NCBI RefSeq assembly: GCF_020829445.1
Contig: NZ_JAIVFV010000002.1
Coordinates: forward strand, 48,638-112,637
Direction: 5' to 3'
Length of the DNA stretch: 64,000 nucleotides
DNA from: Nostoc sp. CHAB 5836
Lineage (GTDB): Bacteria; Cyanobacteriota; Cyanobacteriia; Cyanobacteriales; Nostocaceae
Below, piece by piece: positions 1 to 8,249 of this stretch. The notes under the pieces were generated by a model that ran no database searches, had not been told where the DNA came from, and was given only the letters and a program-made list of their open reading frames with translations. Each line of letters begins with the position of its first letter. The first letter of the stretch is position 1. Made by a program: the position numbers and the translations under genes.

Positions 1-59
1 AATGACAAAGGACAAATGACAGCCTTAGCCAGTTAGCTTTAATTGCCCCGACCTACTTA
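1..59 (-). repeat. Family A palindromic element, partial at window edge
   Basis: This is the end of an element that recurs at 4909, 9142, 12223, 28263, 37867, 54288 and 60595. It carries the heptad core (aatgacaaaggacaaatgac), the conserved stretch agccttagccagttagc and the terminus cgacctactta. The other terminus lies outside the window. Confidence 0.8.
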
Positions 60-236
60 GTTGGTAGTTGGCAATCTGGCATTGAGTGAGAATAGGGAAT
101 GGGGAATTTTTGTTTATTGATTGGTAGTTTTTCCCGGCAACAAACAATAACTAATCACTAAATACTAACTACTAACTAGTGTAGGGATGAAGCCTTTTGG
201 GAAATTTTTTCCGTTTTGGAGAAAAATTTATTTCCC

Positions 237-334
237 AATAGACATTTGGTGAAATTAAATATGCGTTACCCAGAACCTTTGTAGAGACGTAGCACTGCTA
301 CGTCAAAACAATTCATTTTCACTCCTATGTCTAA
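237..334 (+). repeat. Family C palindromic element
   Basis: An element of about 98 bp bounded by inverted ends (AATAGACATTTGGTGAAA on the left, TTTTCACTCCTATGTCTAA on the right). A short internal palindrome, gacgtagcactgctacgtc, lies inside. Related copies are at 9036, 12289 (partial) and 49957 (partial). No coding capacity. It lies downstream of the leftward glpX gene. Confidence 0.7.
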
Positions 335-374
335 TACTTCAACCCTACTTTAACCATTCCCCATTCCCTAAAAA

Positions 375-1412
375 TTAGTTCAGTTGGAGAGTCTTGGGTT
401 CACCAAACATATGAATTGTATCAACAAATCGAGCAGTTTTCGACTGGTTGGAAATTACCAAGCTTTGAGTTCTTGCTCCACCGCTAAAGAAACGCACACC
501 TTGCATCAGATTACCGCTGGTAATGCCGCAAGCAGCGAACAGAACAGTTTTACCAGATGCCAGTTCATGAGCATCATAGACCTTATCGGCATCATTGATA
601 TTCATAGACTTTAAACGATCAAGGTTAGCTTCCCTGCTTTCTCCAATCAGGCCTGTTTTAACTATTGCCGGATCGTAGATCAGTTGACCTTGGAAGTGTC
701 CACCTAAAGCACGCATTGCTGCTGCCGAGATTACACCTTCAGGAGCCGCACCGATACCCATCAGCCCGTGGATATTAGTTCCAGCAAAACCACAGCTTAT
801 GGCTGCACCAACATCACCATCGGAAATTAGTTGTACTCTCGCTCCAGCCTCACGGATTTCTTTAATTAAATCATTGTGGCGTTCGCGCTTCATGACTATA
901 ATTACAAGTTCTTCAATCGAGCGCTCTAAACACTCAGCCAGAATCTTCAGGTTTTCCGTTGCCGACTTGTTGATGTCTACCTTACCCTTAGCTGCGGGAG
1001 GTGCTGCTAACTTCTTCATGTAAAAGTCAGGAGCAGCAAATAATCCCCCTTTTTCAGAAATTGCCAAGACAGCCATCGAGCCAGGTTGTCCATATGCTAC
1101 CAAGTTCGTACCTTCACAGGGGTCAACGGCGATATCAATTTCAACTAGTTCATCAGGATTACAGAGAGCTTCGGCATTTGGTTGAGTACAAATACCAACT
1201 TCTTCCCCGATGTATAACATAGGTGCGTTGTCGCGTTCGCCTTCCCCAATCACAATGCGACCCCGCATATAGATTTTATTCATCCGCTCCCGCATAGCTT
1301 CCACTGCTACTTGGTCAGCAATGTCTTTTTCGCCTTTGCCCATCCACTTCGAGGATGCGATCGCGGCTTGCTCTACTACTTCAATAATCTCTAACCCAAG
1401 TGTATTTTCCAC
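375..1412 (-). CDS. glpX: Class II fructose-1,6-/sedoheptulose-1,7-bisphosphatase
   Basis: This is the GlpX-type bisphosphatase. In cyanobacteria it dephosphorylates both fructose-1,6-bisphosphate and sedoheptulose-1,7-bisphosphate in the Calvin cycle, and it acts in the cytosol. The metal and phosphate site motifs GEGERD (about residues 56-61) and DPCEGT (97-102) are present and the protein is 345 residues, the usual cyanobacterial length. I chose the GTG at 1412, which gives [12 protein letters not shown] at the N-terminus and has gagagg about 10 bases upstream. An ATG at 1484 would add 24 residues that do not look like the family. It is transcribed leftward, divergent from the DUF981 gene, with about 310 bases between them for promoters. 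The identification is firm; the start is an inference. Confidence 0.95.
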   Translation of the reverse strand: MENTLGLEIIEVVEQAAIASSKWMGKGEKDIADQVAVEAMRERMNKIYMRGRIVIGEGERDNAPMLYIGEEVGICTQPNAEALCNPDELVEIDIAVDPCEGTNLVAYGQPGSMAVLAISEKGGLFAAPDFYMKKLAAPPAAKGKVDINKSATENLKILAECLERSIEELVIIVMKRERHNDLIKEIREAGARVQLISDGDVGAAISCGFAGTNIHGLMGIGAAPEGVISAAAMRALGGHFQGQLIYDPAIVKTGLIGESREANLDRLKSMNINDADKVYDAHELASGKTVLFAACGITSGNLMQGVRFFSGGARTQSLVISNQSKTARFVDTIHMFGEPKTLQLN

Positions 1413-1723
1413 AGAGTCTGCCCTCTCAGCTGCTTGAATTTCCGTCGTTTCATAGTTTTCAAGTCTACCAAAGGGCGGATACACGTGGAGGAAAGTTAAG
1501 TTTTGCTGCTAACTCGTTAGAAAAGTGCCAGTTAGCACATCCTTATTTTTCAGTCATACTACTCCAGTAGAAAACGTGTTCAAATATTTGTCACAGTACA
1601 TATCTAGAACATTGCTTTTCTTAAGTATCTATCTTCAGGTATAAAATAATAAATAAAAAAGCTGGTAAATTCACTAAAAACGAGGCGCAAAAGTCAAGAC
1701 CTTGTCAAATTAAGAGGTGAATC
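1413..1723. promoter_or_regulatory. Divergent intergenic region of glpX and the DUF981 gene
   Basis: These 311 bases separate two divergent genes and must hold both promoters. The right half is AT-rich and contains a ribosome binding site (agaggtga) just before the GTG at 1724. I see no convincing operator. Confidence 0.4.
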
Positions 1724-2296
1724 GTGTTTATCGACTACATCACACTAATGTTGATCAATATGGTAGCTGGGTTATTTCTACTGGCTGACTATGTGTATCG
1801 TGGTATAGATACTTCTAACCAAAGGCCGTGGATTCCGGGATTTGGGATTACAGGCGCGATCGCACTAACAACTGGTTTGCACATGAGCTTCACCTGGCCA
1901 GTAATCGGTAGCTTTAATATTGCCTTCGGTGAAACAAGTGTCTTATTTGGAATCTTGTTTGTTGCAGCAGCGATCGCCCTGGCTCAAGGTTGGGATTTAT
2001 TGACAATAGCAGTTTACGGCTTCTTTGCTGGTTTAGCTGCGATCGTGGTCGGTATCCGCATCATCAACTTGAATTTGACAAAGCAACCGCTTTTATCAGG
2101 AATCGGCTTTATTCTAACTGGATTAGGTGGTATTTTTGCAGCGCCAACCCTCTATTGGAAAACCAACAGAACTTGGCGGCTAATTGGCGTAGCAGTGCTG
2201 ATAGTAGCCGCTCTAATTTGGGCATTGACTGGATATTTGGCTTACTGGAATCATTTAGAGGGTTTCCAAAAGTGGGTTCCAGCACCGATGCGGTAA
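1724..2296 (+). CDS. DUF981 family membrane protein
   Basis: A 190-residue integral membrane protein that matches my memory of the DUF981 family. The sequence is almost entirely hydrophobic, with about six likely membrane spans starting at residues 5, 40, 68, 90, 122 and 150. No catalytic motif is visible. It starts at GTG with a good ribosome binding site (agaggtga, spacing about 4). It lies 47 bases upstream of the glutaredoxin gene on the same strand, so the two may be co-transcribed. Function unknown; the family assignment is from memory. Confidence 0.8.
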   Translation: MFIDYITLMLINMVAGLFLLADYVYRGIDTSNQRPWIPGFGITGAIALTTGLHMSFTWPVIGSFNIAFGETSVLFGILFVAAAIALAQGWDLLTIAVYGFFAGLAAIVVGIRIINLNLTKQPLLSGIGFILTGLGGIFAAPTLYWKTNRTWRLIGVAVLIVAALIWALTGYLAYWNHLEGFQKWVPAPMR

Positions 2297-2343
2297 GCAA
2301 TGATCTAGGCTAGAGACATAGTTAAAACCTTGCTTAAGAAAAT

Positions 2344-2658
2344 ATGCTGGACTTTCTTAATCCTTTCTTAAATCGCCATCCAGAGCGAGTCAAAGCCAAC
2401 GTCGAACTTTACACATGGCAAACTTGTCCTTACTGCATTCGTGCCAAAATGCTGTTGTGGTGGAAAGGTGTAAACTTTACCGAATATAAAATCGACGGCG
2501 ACGAAGCAGCCAGAGCTAAAATGGCAGAACGCGCAAACGGACGCCGTACTGTACCGCAAATTTTTATTAATAACCAGCACATTGGCGGCTGTGATGACCT
2601 CTATCAACTAGACAGACAAAGTCAACTCGATCCCCTTTTAGCCCAAACCGCTATTTAG
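2344..2658 (+). CDS. grxC: Dithiol glutaredoxin (GrxC type)
   Basis: A 104-residue class I glutaredoxin, a cytosolic glutathione-dependent disulfide reductase. The active site CPYC is at residues 28-31, the cis-proline motif TVP at 69-71 and the glutathione-binding GGCDD at 81-85. The first 18 or so residues precede the usual thioredoxin-fold start and are slightly longer than in E. coli Grx3. A second glutaredoxin of the monothiol CGFS class lies at 6529, so the window carries both types. Confidence 0.95.
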   Translation: MLDFLNPFLNRHPERVKANVELYTWQTCPYCIRAKMLLWWKGVNFTEYKIDGDEAARAKMAERANGRRTVPQIFINNQHIGGCDDLYQLDRQSQLDPLLAQTAI

Positions 2659-2726
2659 CTTCAGATTTCTAGTCCTTGTCATTACCCCCATTTTTGTAAC
2701 ACTTAAAGTATTCCAGTGACGCACAT

Positions 2727-2846
2727 CCCGCCTAGAACTTAAGTTCTAGGCTAATAGCTAAAGTCCACTCAAGTGGACTGAAATTCTTGTTTAGTCCTCT
2801 TGAGAGGACTTTAGCTATTAGCCTTGGAATTCTATTCCGAGGCGGG
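2727..2846. repeat. Family E long-hairpin element
   Basis: A 120-bp palindromic element. The left arm starts cccgcctagaacttaag and ends gctaatagctaaagtcc. The right arm is its reverse complement with few mismatches, giving arms of about 40 bp. Each arm also has an internal small palindrome. It lies between grxC and tadA and makes up most of that 329-base gap. Probably a non-autonomous mobile repeat; transcribed, it would form a long hairpin. Confidence 0.75.
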
Positions 2847-2987
2847 ATAACAGCGAAGCGGGGATTGTCAAATGTAGGTAATGACAAGACTTCTAGTCTG
2901 CGGTCTATATACTTTTACTTGCTTGTAGATGGTGTCTCACTCGTCCAAAAGCAAGCATAATTTTAAAATTTTTATATTGATAAGTAT

Positions 2988-3473
2988 ATGTTAACTCAAT
3001 ACACAGAATATCTTATACATCAACAATGGATGAATTATGCCCTAGAATTAGCAAAATCAGCAGGTGATGCAGGTGAAGTCCCTGTAGGTGCTGTTATCAT
3101 TGATTCAACAGGCAAATTGCTGGCACAAGGAGAAAACAGAAAAGAGCGTGACAAAGACCCTACCGCTCATGCGGAAATTCTTGCTATCAAGACAGCTGCA
3201 ACAACTTTACAAAATTGGCATCTTAATGAATGCACCCTCTACGTCACTCTCGAACCTTGCCCGATGTGTGCAGGTGCTATTGTACAAGCGCGTCTAAAAG
3301 TACTTGTATATGGAGTAGACGATACCAAAACTGGAGCCATTCGTACAGTTATTAACATACCCGATAGCTCTGCTTCTAATCACCGTCTCCAGGTAATGGG
3401 AGGCATTCTAGAGTCGGCTTGTCGTGAACAATTACAGGCTTGGTTTGCTACTAGGCGGCGTAAGGGAAACTAG
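2988..3473 (+). CDS. tadA: tRNA-specific adenosine(34) deaminase
   Basis: This enzyme deaminates A34 to inosine in the anticodon of tRNA-Arg(ACG). The zinc site is plain: HAE at residues 61-63 and PCPMC at 90-94, in the CDA/dCMP deaminase fold. The 161-residue length is normal for TadA. An alternative start at Met15 (MNYALELA) is possible, because many homologues begin near there; upstream of the annotated ATG I see no strong ribosome binding site. A single gene followed by plsC after 112 bases. Confidence 0.93.
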   Translation: MLTQYTEYLIHQQWMNYALELAKSAGDAGEVPVGAVIIDSTGKLLAQGENRKERDKDPTAHAEILAIKTAATTLQNWHLNECTLYVTLEPCPMCAGAIVQARLKVLVYGVDDTKTGAIRTVINIPDSSASNHRLQVMGGILESACREQLQAWFATRRRKGN

Positions 3474-3585
3474 CAGACAGAGGTAAAACTGTCCATCTAG
3501 TACGACACAAGTCACGCAAGAGAATCTACGGTGTAACTAATCAGACTTTTCGTTAAATTTTACGCGTCAATCAGCGGCATTCGTC

Positions 3586-4344
3586 ATGATGGAATTTTAC
3601 TCTTCATCCGATACCTGCCAGCAGACACCAGCAAATCCTGAAGTGGCCCCCACTACCTCAAGGGTTTCTCCTTGGTTAAGTCCTGTGGCATATTTATTAG
3701 GGCGTCACTGCCTATTACCATTATTCTTTGGACAAATTAGAATAACCGGACAAAAAAATATCCCTACAACTGGGCCTGTAATCTTCGCGCCTACCCATCG
3801 GGCGCGTTGGGATGCATTGCTCATACCCTACGCTACCTCTAATTGTCGGAGAGAACAAGACCTGCGGTTCATGGTGACTATTGATGAATGCCAAGGTTTG
3901 CAAGGCTGGTTTGTCCAACGTTTGGGGGGGTTTCCTGTAAATTCTAAGCATCCGTCAATCCGCACACTGCGACATGGAGTTGAGCTACTTCGCCAGCAAA
4001 AGACTCTGGTAATCTTTCCAGAAGGGAACATTTTTCGTGATGGTCAAGTTCACCAGTTGAAAGCGGGAATTGCTCGTCTTGCTTTGAGTTCTGAATCTAG
4101 TCATTCTGGGCTGGGAGTGAAAATTATACCCATAGGCATTAATTACAGCCAACCTTATCCAAATTGGGGTACAGATGTGAGTATTGACATTGGCTCCCCA
4201 ATTAGAGTAACGGATTACATGAGTGGCTGTATAAAACAAGATGCCAAAAACATCACAGCTGATTTAGCAAAGGCACTGCAACAATTAAGCCATCAAGAAA
4301 CAAAAATTACCAATCACGCATTTGCAGAAATTACTAATTCTTGA
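3586..4344 (+). CDS. plsC: 1-acyl-sn-glycerol-3-phosphate acyltransferase (PlsC family)
   Basis: A membrane-associated lysophosphatidate acyltransferase of phospholipid synthesis. The catalytic HX4D motif is HRARWD (residues 71-76) and the substrate-binding motif FPEGN is at 144-148. A hydrophobic segment at about 33-50 precedes the catalytic core. At 252 residues it is normal in length. Its stop codon is one base before a family D repeat fragment. Confidence 0.88.
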   Translation: MMEFYSSSDTCQQTPANPEVAPTTSRVSPWLSPVAYLLGRHCLLPLFFGQIRITGQKNIPTTGPVIFAPTHRARWDALLIPYATSNCRREQDLRFMVTIDECQGLQGWFVQRLGGFPVNSKHPSIRTLRHGVELLRQQKTLVIFPEGNIFRDGQVHQLKAGIARLALSSESSHSGLGVKIIPIGINYSQPYPNWGTDVSIDIGSPIRVTDYMSGCIKQDAKNITADLAKALQQLSHQETKITNHAFAEITNS

Positions 4345-4372
4345 TATAGGACTCCGATTTGATTTCTGAAAA
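4345..4372 (+). repeat. Family D element, single end
   Basis: The terminus tataggactccgatttgat followed by ttctgaa matches the ends of the family D elements at 17994, 29489 and 61435, but no second end follows. It begins one base after the plsC stop codon. Probably a solo remnant. Confidence 0.55.
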
Positions 4373-4384
4373 CATACTTGATTC

Positions 4385-4422
4385 CGGTTCCCCCCTTAAA
4401 AAGGGGGGTTAGGGGGGATCTA
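4385..4422 (+). repeat. GC-rich dispersed repeat (ccccccttaaaaagggggg type)
   Basis: A short palindrome, ccccccttaaaaagggggg, is followed by ttaggggggatc. Similar runs are at 20917-20975 and in frame in gltS near 43853. Non-coding here. Confidence 0.5.
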
Positions 4423-4448
4423 AAAGTGCCAAAGTCACAGCGAAACAC

Positions 4449-4466
4449 TTTTCAAACATCCTCTCA
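4449..4466 (+). repeat. Family F element, single end
   Basis: The sequence acttttcaaacatcctct matches the right terminus of the complete family F element at 47253-47432 and, inverted, the end near 48889. Only one end is visible here. It marks the break of the small exported-protein fragment. Confidence 0.45.
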
Positions 4467-4613
4467 AACGCACGCTCTATTTTTACTCAGATTATTGAAA
4501 CTCCCGGTCTGTGCTTGTGCCCGACCATTTGCAATTAAGCCAGTAATTATATTTGCGAAAACGAAACCACCAGTGAGTCCGGCAATTTGACGACGAGAAA
4601 GATTATTAGACAT
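4464..4613 (-). pseudogene. 49-residue fragment with twin-arginine-like leader
   Basis: A short leftward reading frame starts MSNNLSRRQIAGLTGG, followed by a hydrophobic stretch and an AQA-type cleavage-like site. This looks like the signal region of an exported protein. A strong ribosome binding site (aggaggt) lies 13 bases before the ATG. The frame ends after 49 residues, exactly where a family F element end (acttttcaaacatcctc at 4449-4465) begins. I read it as the 5' stub of a gene cut off by an element. The parent gene cannot be named. It could instead be a genuine tiny secreted peptide. Confidence 0.45.
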
Positions 4614-4800
4614 TTTTTACTTCTAACCTCCTGCAATAGTTCAACTTTCTAGTCAAAATTTTCATTCTATAGAGCTTTTGCAAGCATCAGTAATTTAACA
4701 TGATTTCAACAGGCTCATTGACAATAATTATTGAGATATATCCAGATTTTTCACAAAAAATCAAGCTATATTAAAGTCTAAAAACTAAAAAAATAACTGC

Positions 4801-5095
4801 AGTATACTCCAATACGCTTGGGTTAAGGCTAAAAACTAAAACTGGCGTAGGTGTAGGTTGGGTTGAGGAACGAAAGCCAACATTATCAAAGTTTTGTTGG
4901 GTAACCCTTAAGTAGGTCGGCGCAATTAAAGCTAACTGGCTAAGGCTGTCATTTGTCCTTTGTCAATTGGTCACTAGTAAAGATTTTAAGGCTATTTACG
5001 TTTCGTAACATACTTTCTTTGATTTTTTCGCGCCAACTTACTTACGCTCAACCCAACCTACTATTTTTCTTAACCCAACCGTATTGCGGTATACT
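4801..5095. repeat. Family B palindromic element interrupted by family A
   Basis: Outer inverted ends of 27 bp (AGTATACTCCAATACGCTTG... and its near-complement at 5069-5095) enclose inner arms of the type gtaggttgggttgagg. A family A element occupies 4909-5044. Without it the element would be about 159 bp. A related copy lies at 47062-47173. No coding capacity. Confidence 0.75.
4909..5044 (+). repeat. Family A palindromic element nested in family B
   Basis: A complete 136-bp copy. It starts TAAGTAGGTCGGCGC and ends GCGCCAACTTACTTA (13 of 15 bases match when inverted). The core holds heptads (tcatttg, tcctttg, tcaattgg) and the conserved segment ggctatttacgtttcgtaac. It sits inside the family B element. 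Confidence 0.85.
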
Positions 5096-5349
5096 CAACT
5101 TTCAAAAATAAAGTTTTAGTCTTACCTTGAGAAAACTACACTCTCAAATATCCAACCTAAGCTGAAATAATTATTGGGGAAGAAAGCCGGTAGCCGTAAG
5201 GACAGACAGTTGGGAACTCAATTAAGCGGATTTTCAGTCTAAATCAGAGATACTTAGGATGTGGCTTTGCTTTGTCCAAGACCAAAACAGAGTTAAGATA
5301 CCCGAAGTTTCCATAACTTTTTTATATAGTTGTCGCACTAATTGATCCC
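5096..5349. other. Intergenic leader of the secreted protein gene
   Basis: Unique-looking, AT-rich sequence with no repeat or gene that I recognise. It must hold the promoter of the gene at 5350. Confidence 0.3.
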
Positions 5350-5955
5350 ATGAACACTGCTGCCACTGTTACCTTGATGCACCGTACTGTTTTATCAGTC
5401 ATAGCAGTCATCAGCCTGCTATCACCTGTGAATGCTCAGGTATCACAGTCACCAAGCACTACTAGCCCACAACCCATTGACCCCAACGATCCTAACAATC
5501 TTCGCCCCATAACCCAAAGTAACAGCCTTTTGAGTATTGAAGGCGGCGATCGCCTCGTGAAAGATGCAGAACAAGCCGTTTCTGCTCAAAACTACCCCTT
5601 AGCTGCCAAGAAACTGCAAGAAGCACGTCAGGTTTATAATCAGCTATCTAATTTTTATCAAGAATTAAACGCTAGCTTTTCGGGAATTGACAATAGAGTT
5701 TCTGATTCTCAGCGCCAAAAGGCTCTATTAACGGCCCAAAAGCGAGATGAAGCCACCTTTCAGTTAGCATTGGTACATCGGGCACAAAATCAGCCAGAAT
5801 TAGCTGTACCGTTGTTGGTTCAAATAATTAAGAGTCAAAACCCAACGCGGGATTTAGGCAAGAAAGCGTACAAACAGTTGTTTGAGTTGGGTTTTGTTGA
5901 TTCTCCCTATCCCAGAGAAGGTGCTAATTCATCTTCCTCATCCCCAAAAAAATAA
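5350..5955 (+). CDS. Conserved secreted hypothetical protein
   Basis: I do not recognise this gene. The 201-residue product has a signal peptide: hydrophobic stretch HRTVLSVIAVISLLSPVNAQ, with probable cleavage after NAQ near residue 30. A proline- and asparagine-rich linker follows, then an alpha-helical region (about 65-180) with alternating Ala, Leu, Gln and Lys that looks like a TPR-type helical hairpin, and a Ser-rich tail. It is probably periplasmic or thylakoid-lumenal. A start at Met10 (5377) would give a more compact signal peptide. It precedes the bolA/grxD pair by 224 bases. Confidence 0.7.
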   Translation: MNTAATVTLMHRTVLSVIAVISLLSPVNAQVSQSPSTTSPQPIDPNDPNNLRPITQSNSLLSIEGGDRLVKDAEQAVSAQNYPLAAKKLQEARQVYNQLSNFYQELNASFSGIDNRVSDSQRQKALLTAQKRDEATFQLALVHRAQNQPELAVPLLVQIIKSQNPTRDLGKKAYKQLFELGFVDSPYPREGANSSSSSPKK

Positions 5956-6179
5956 ATTAAATTTTTGTTGCCTGTTTTTCCCTAACTCCATCTCCCTAAG
6001 CGATCGCTTGGAACGCTCCAGTGCTAAAATAGGGCTATCCGCCGTGGCCTTGACCCAGCCTGATCAAAAATACACCTCAAAGGCGTGTTTATCTACAGCC
6101 TTGGCGAAACCTGAACTTGGCACAGGTATTTGCTCTATATCTGTTAATAATAGAAAAGTAAGTTTTTTCAGGAATTGCG

Positions 6180-6437
6180 ATGATTAGTCCGCAGCAGGTT
6201 GAGGCAATGATCAAGGCGGAACTGCCAGACGCCCAGGTTCAGGTGCAAGACTTGACTGGTGGCGGCGACCACTATCAGGTGACAGTAGTTTCATCGGACT
6301 TTGCAGGTAAAGGACTAGTGCAACAGCACCAGTTAGTTTATGGTGCGTTGGGTCAAGCTATGTCAACTGAAGCGATTCATGCCTTGGCGGTGAAAACATA
6401 CACTCCCGAAGCTTGGCAAGCAACAGCAAGTTCCTAA
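6180..6437 (+). CDS. bolA: BolA family protein
   Basis: An 85-residue BolA-fold protein. BolA proteins form [2Fe-2S]-bridged heterodimers with monothiol CGFS glutaredoxins and act in iron sensing or Fe-S cluster transfer in the cytosol. The conserved pattern [18 protein letters not shown] (about 27-44), followed by the helix with [10 protein letters not shown], supports the call. A ribosome binding site (agga) precedes the ATG. The neighbour 91 bases downstream is the CGFS glutaredoxin, the known partner class. The spacer contains a heptad repeat pair. Confidence 0.92.
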   Translation: MISPQQVEAMIKAELPDAQVQVQDLTGGGDHYQVTVVSSDFAGKGLVQQHQLVYGALGQAMSTEAIHALAVKTYTPEAWQATASS

Positions 6438-6438
6438 A

Positions 6439-6497
6439 GTTAGGAGTTAGAAGTTAGAAGTTAGGAGTTATGAATTTTTAACTCCTCACTCTTGACT
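6439..6497. repeat. Facing heptad repeats between bolA and grxD
   Basis: GTTAGGA/GTTAGAA/GTTATGA heptads face TAACTCC/TCACTCT heptads, so the transcript could fold into a hairpin between bolA and grxD. The array starts two bases after the bolA stop codon. Confidence 0.6.
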
Positions 6498-6528
6498 CGA
6501 TCAATGCAACATAGGAAACATAAATACC

Positions 6529-6852
6529 ATGACACCAGAACTCAAAGATAAAATTGATAGCTTGCTACAACAGAACAAGATTTTAGTTTTCATGAAGGGA
6601 AACAAGTTAATGCCCCAATGTGGTTTCTCCAACAACGTTGTGCAGATTCTCAATACTTTAGGAGTTCCCTTCGAGACGGTTGACGTTCTATCCGACTCTG
6701 AAATCCGTCAGGGAATTAAAGAATACTCTAACTGGCCGACCATTCCACAAGTGTATATCAATGGTGAATTTCTTGGCGGTTCTGACATTTTGATTGAACT
6801 GTACCAAAAAGGTGAATTGCAGGAAAAGGTAGAAGTAGCACTAGCTTCTTAA
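6529..6852 (+). CDS. grxD: Monothiol CGFS glutaredoxin (Grx4/GrxD type)
   Basis: A 107-residue class II glutaredoxin with the active site CGFS at residues 31-34, the upstream MKG motif (22-24), the cis-proline segment WPTIPQVYI and the glutathione-binding GGSD. Proteins of this class carry a glutathione-ligated [2Fe-2S] cluster and work with BolA in Fe-S trafficking. Its position directly behind bolA supports a functional pair. Confidence 0.95.
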   Translation: MTPELKDKIDSLLQQNKILVFMKGNKLMPQCGFSNNVVQILNTLGVPFETVDVLSDSEIRQGIKEYSNWPTIPQVYINGEFLGGSDILIELYQKGELQEKVEVALAS

Positions 6853-6881
6853 CTATAGCGGTTCTCGAATGGAAGCAATAC

Positions 6882-7100
6882 ACTTTGACCTCTCTCCTTT
6901 TAGGAGAGAGGCTTTAAATCAGTGAACAGTTAATAGTTATCAGTGATCACAGTAACTCTCTCGGTGATTTGACAACGACACCAAACACGCCATGCCAGAG
7001 ATATGGGAGATTCTAACTCAATACAGAAAAATTAACTGATAACTGATAACTGTTGAATCTTACTCCCCAACGCTAGTAGGGAAGGGGCTGGGGGTTAGGT
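6882..7100 (-). repeat. GC-rich dispersed repeat split by family G element
   Basis: The two halves (cctctctccttttaggagag near 6889, and agtagggaaggggctggggg near 7073) match the uninterrupted repeat inside the gene at 38709 (positions 40596-40690). The family G hairpin element lies between them. Confidence 0.65.
6919..7057. repeat. Family G hairpin element
   Basis: Inverted ends of the type CAGTTAATAGTTATCAGT (left) and ACTGATAACTGATAACTG (right) enclose about 100 bases of unique sequence. It interrupts a GC-rich dispersed repeat, which shows it inserted later. Confidence 0.65.
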
Positions 7101-7247
7101 CTGTATTGCACTCAATCGAGAAGCGCTATAATTCCTAATTCGTAATGGGCTACGCCCCGCTTCTCTACGCGAGCGCTAAGGTAATTCCTAATTTTTGGGT
7201 TCACTTCCCCAGATTTTGGAGGCGCACTTTTTTATAGCTAGCCAACA

Positions 7248-7288
7248 ATCCTCCAGTCCCATTGGCTTTGCCAATGGGACTGGAGGAT
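7248..7288. repeat. Perfect 19-bp stem-loop
   Basis: The arm atcctccagtcccattggc, a 3-base loop ttt and the exact complementary arm form a perfect hairpin. It lies in the 563-base gap between grxD and the leftward gene at 7416 and could end transcription from either side, although no clear T-run follows. Confidence 0.6.
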
Positions 7289-7415
7289 GGGTTTAATCAA
7301 TACAATTTAAATCTCCAAAATCTCACACCACGACAACCTGTTGACCAATACAGATAATATGTTATAGTTATCTGCGGTAATTAACAGTTACTATTAATGA
7401 CCAGGTAAATGGTAG

Positions 7416-7664
7416 TTAGTAGTAATCGGGTTGTGGCTGTGGTTGCGGCACTGCAAAGTTTGAGCCATCGTACAAGTAGCGGCTGGCTTCCTCTTCTAGG
7501 CGATGAATCAGAAAAGGTTCAATGACATTGCTCTGTCGCAGTGCGGCTAGATATCCATCCAAATACATCCGCATATCATCCGTGCGATAACCGCGATTCC
7601 ATAACTCGACAAAGGCATCGGTAAGTCTTTGGTAATAGCGGATGGTTTGTGTGTCTTGGAGCAT
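7416..7664 (-). CDS. Small conserved cyanobacterial protein (DUF6761-like)
   Basis: An 82-residue protein starting MLQDTQTIRYYQRLTDAFVE. From memory this resembles a protein conserved across cyanobacteria and recently given a DUF number (DUF6761); I cannot confirm that here. It is soluble and mainly helical (about 1-65), and ends in a Pro-Gln repeat tail (PQPQPQPDYY). No enzyme motif and no signal peptide. Transcribed alone, facing grxD. Confidence 0.7.
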   Translation of the reverse strand: MLQDTQTIRYYQRLTDAFVELWNRGYRTDDMRMYLDGYLAALRQSNVIEPFLIHRLEEEASRYLYDGSNFAVPQPQPQPDYY

Positions 7665-8174
7665 AACTGCTGTATTAATCTCTTTGGAATGAGAATTGTA
7701 AATGATTGGCGCTCAAATGTGAACTGTAATTTCACTTTGGCATCAACTTAAAGTAAACACATCTACTTTGGGTAGTACCCTCATATCAGCTACAATCTAC
7801 TTTAATCCTATTCCAGAAAACATCGATTCTAGTTAGGTGCTAACTTATTTTTCTGATTTTCATATTCTACAGCCCAATTGTATTGACGTTATGTTCCTGG
7901 ATGTGGGCACTGATTTTTGCGAAAAAAATCTACTTTTACCATCAGGTTGAAAGGCTCCTGTATTAACGGTTAGCCGGTTGGGTTATGGATATTTGCCGCA
8001 CTACAACCCATCTCAATGGGAATGTTAAGCTAAAAGAACTTTTGATCAGTCTAACAATATTTTCGAGAAATTTAATAAAAATTTAATAAGATTTCTAATC
8101 GCCTTTCTGCAAGGCATAAATTAAAGATATTGCCACGCTTTTGATGAGGAAATGTAAAGCTGGTAGCAGTTGAA
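7665..8174. other. Intergenic region, divergent promoters
   Basis: This lies between the leftward DUF6761-like gene and the rightward response regulator. Apart from the NtcA-type promoter to its right, it contains AT-rich unique sequence. I see no gene or repeat in it. Confidence 0.3.
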
Positions 8175-8216
8175 GTAACAAAGGCTACAAAACCTTAGAG
8201 ATGGGCTTGTTACTTT
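8175..8216 (+). promoter_or_regulatory. NtcA-activated promoter (GTAN8TAC, 22 nt, TAN3T)
   Basis: GTA at 8175-8177 and TAC at 8186-8188 are separated by exactly eight bases. After 22 bases comes TACTTT at 8211-8216, which fits the -10 box TAN3T. This is the canonical layout of NtcA class II promoters in cyanobacteria (site about 20-24 bases upstream of the -10 box). Transcription would begin a few bases after 8216, about 25 bases before the GTG start at 8250. The spacing is seen directly; NtcA binding is inferred. Confidence 0.7.
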
Positions 8217-8249
8217 GAAAGTCATCAGACGCTAAGGGGTCTTGCCACC

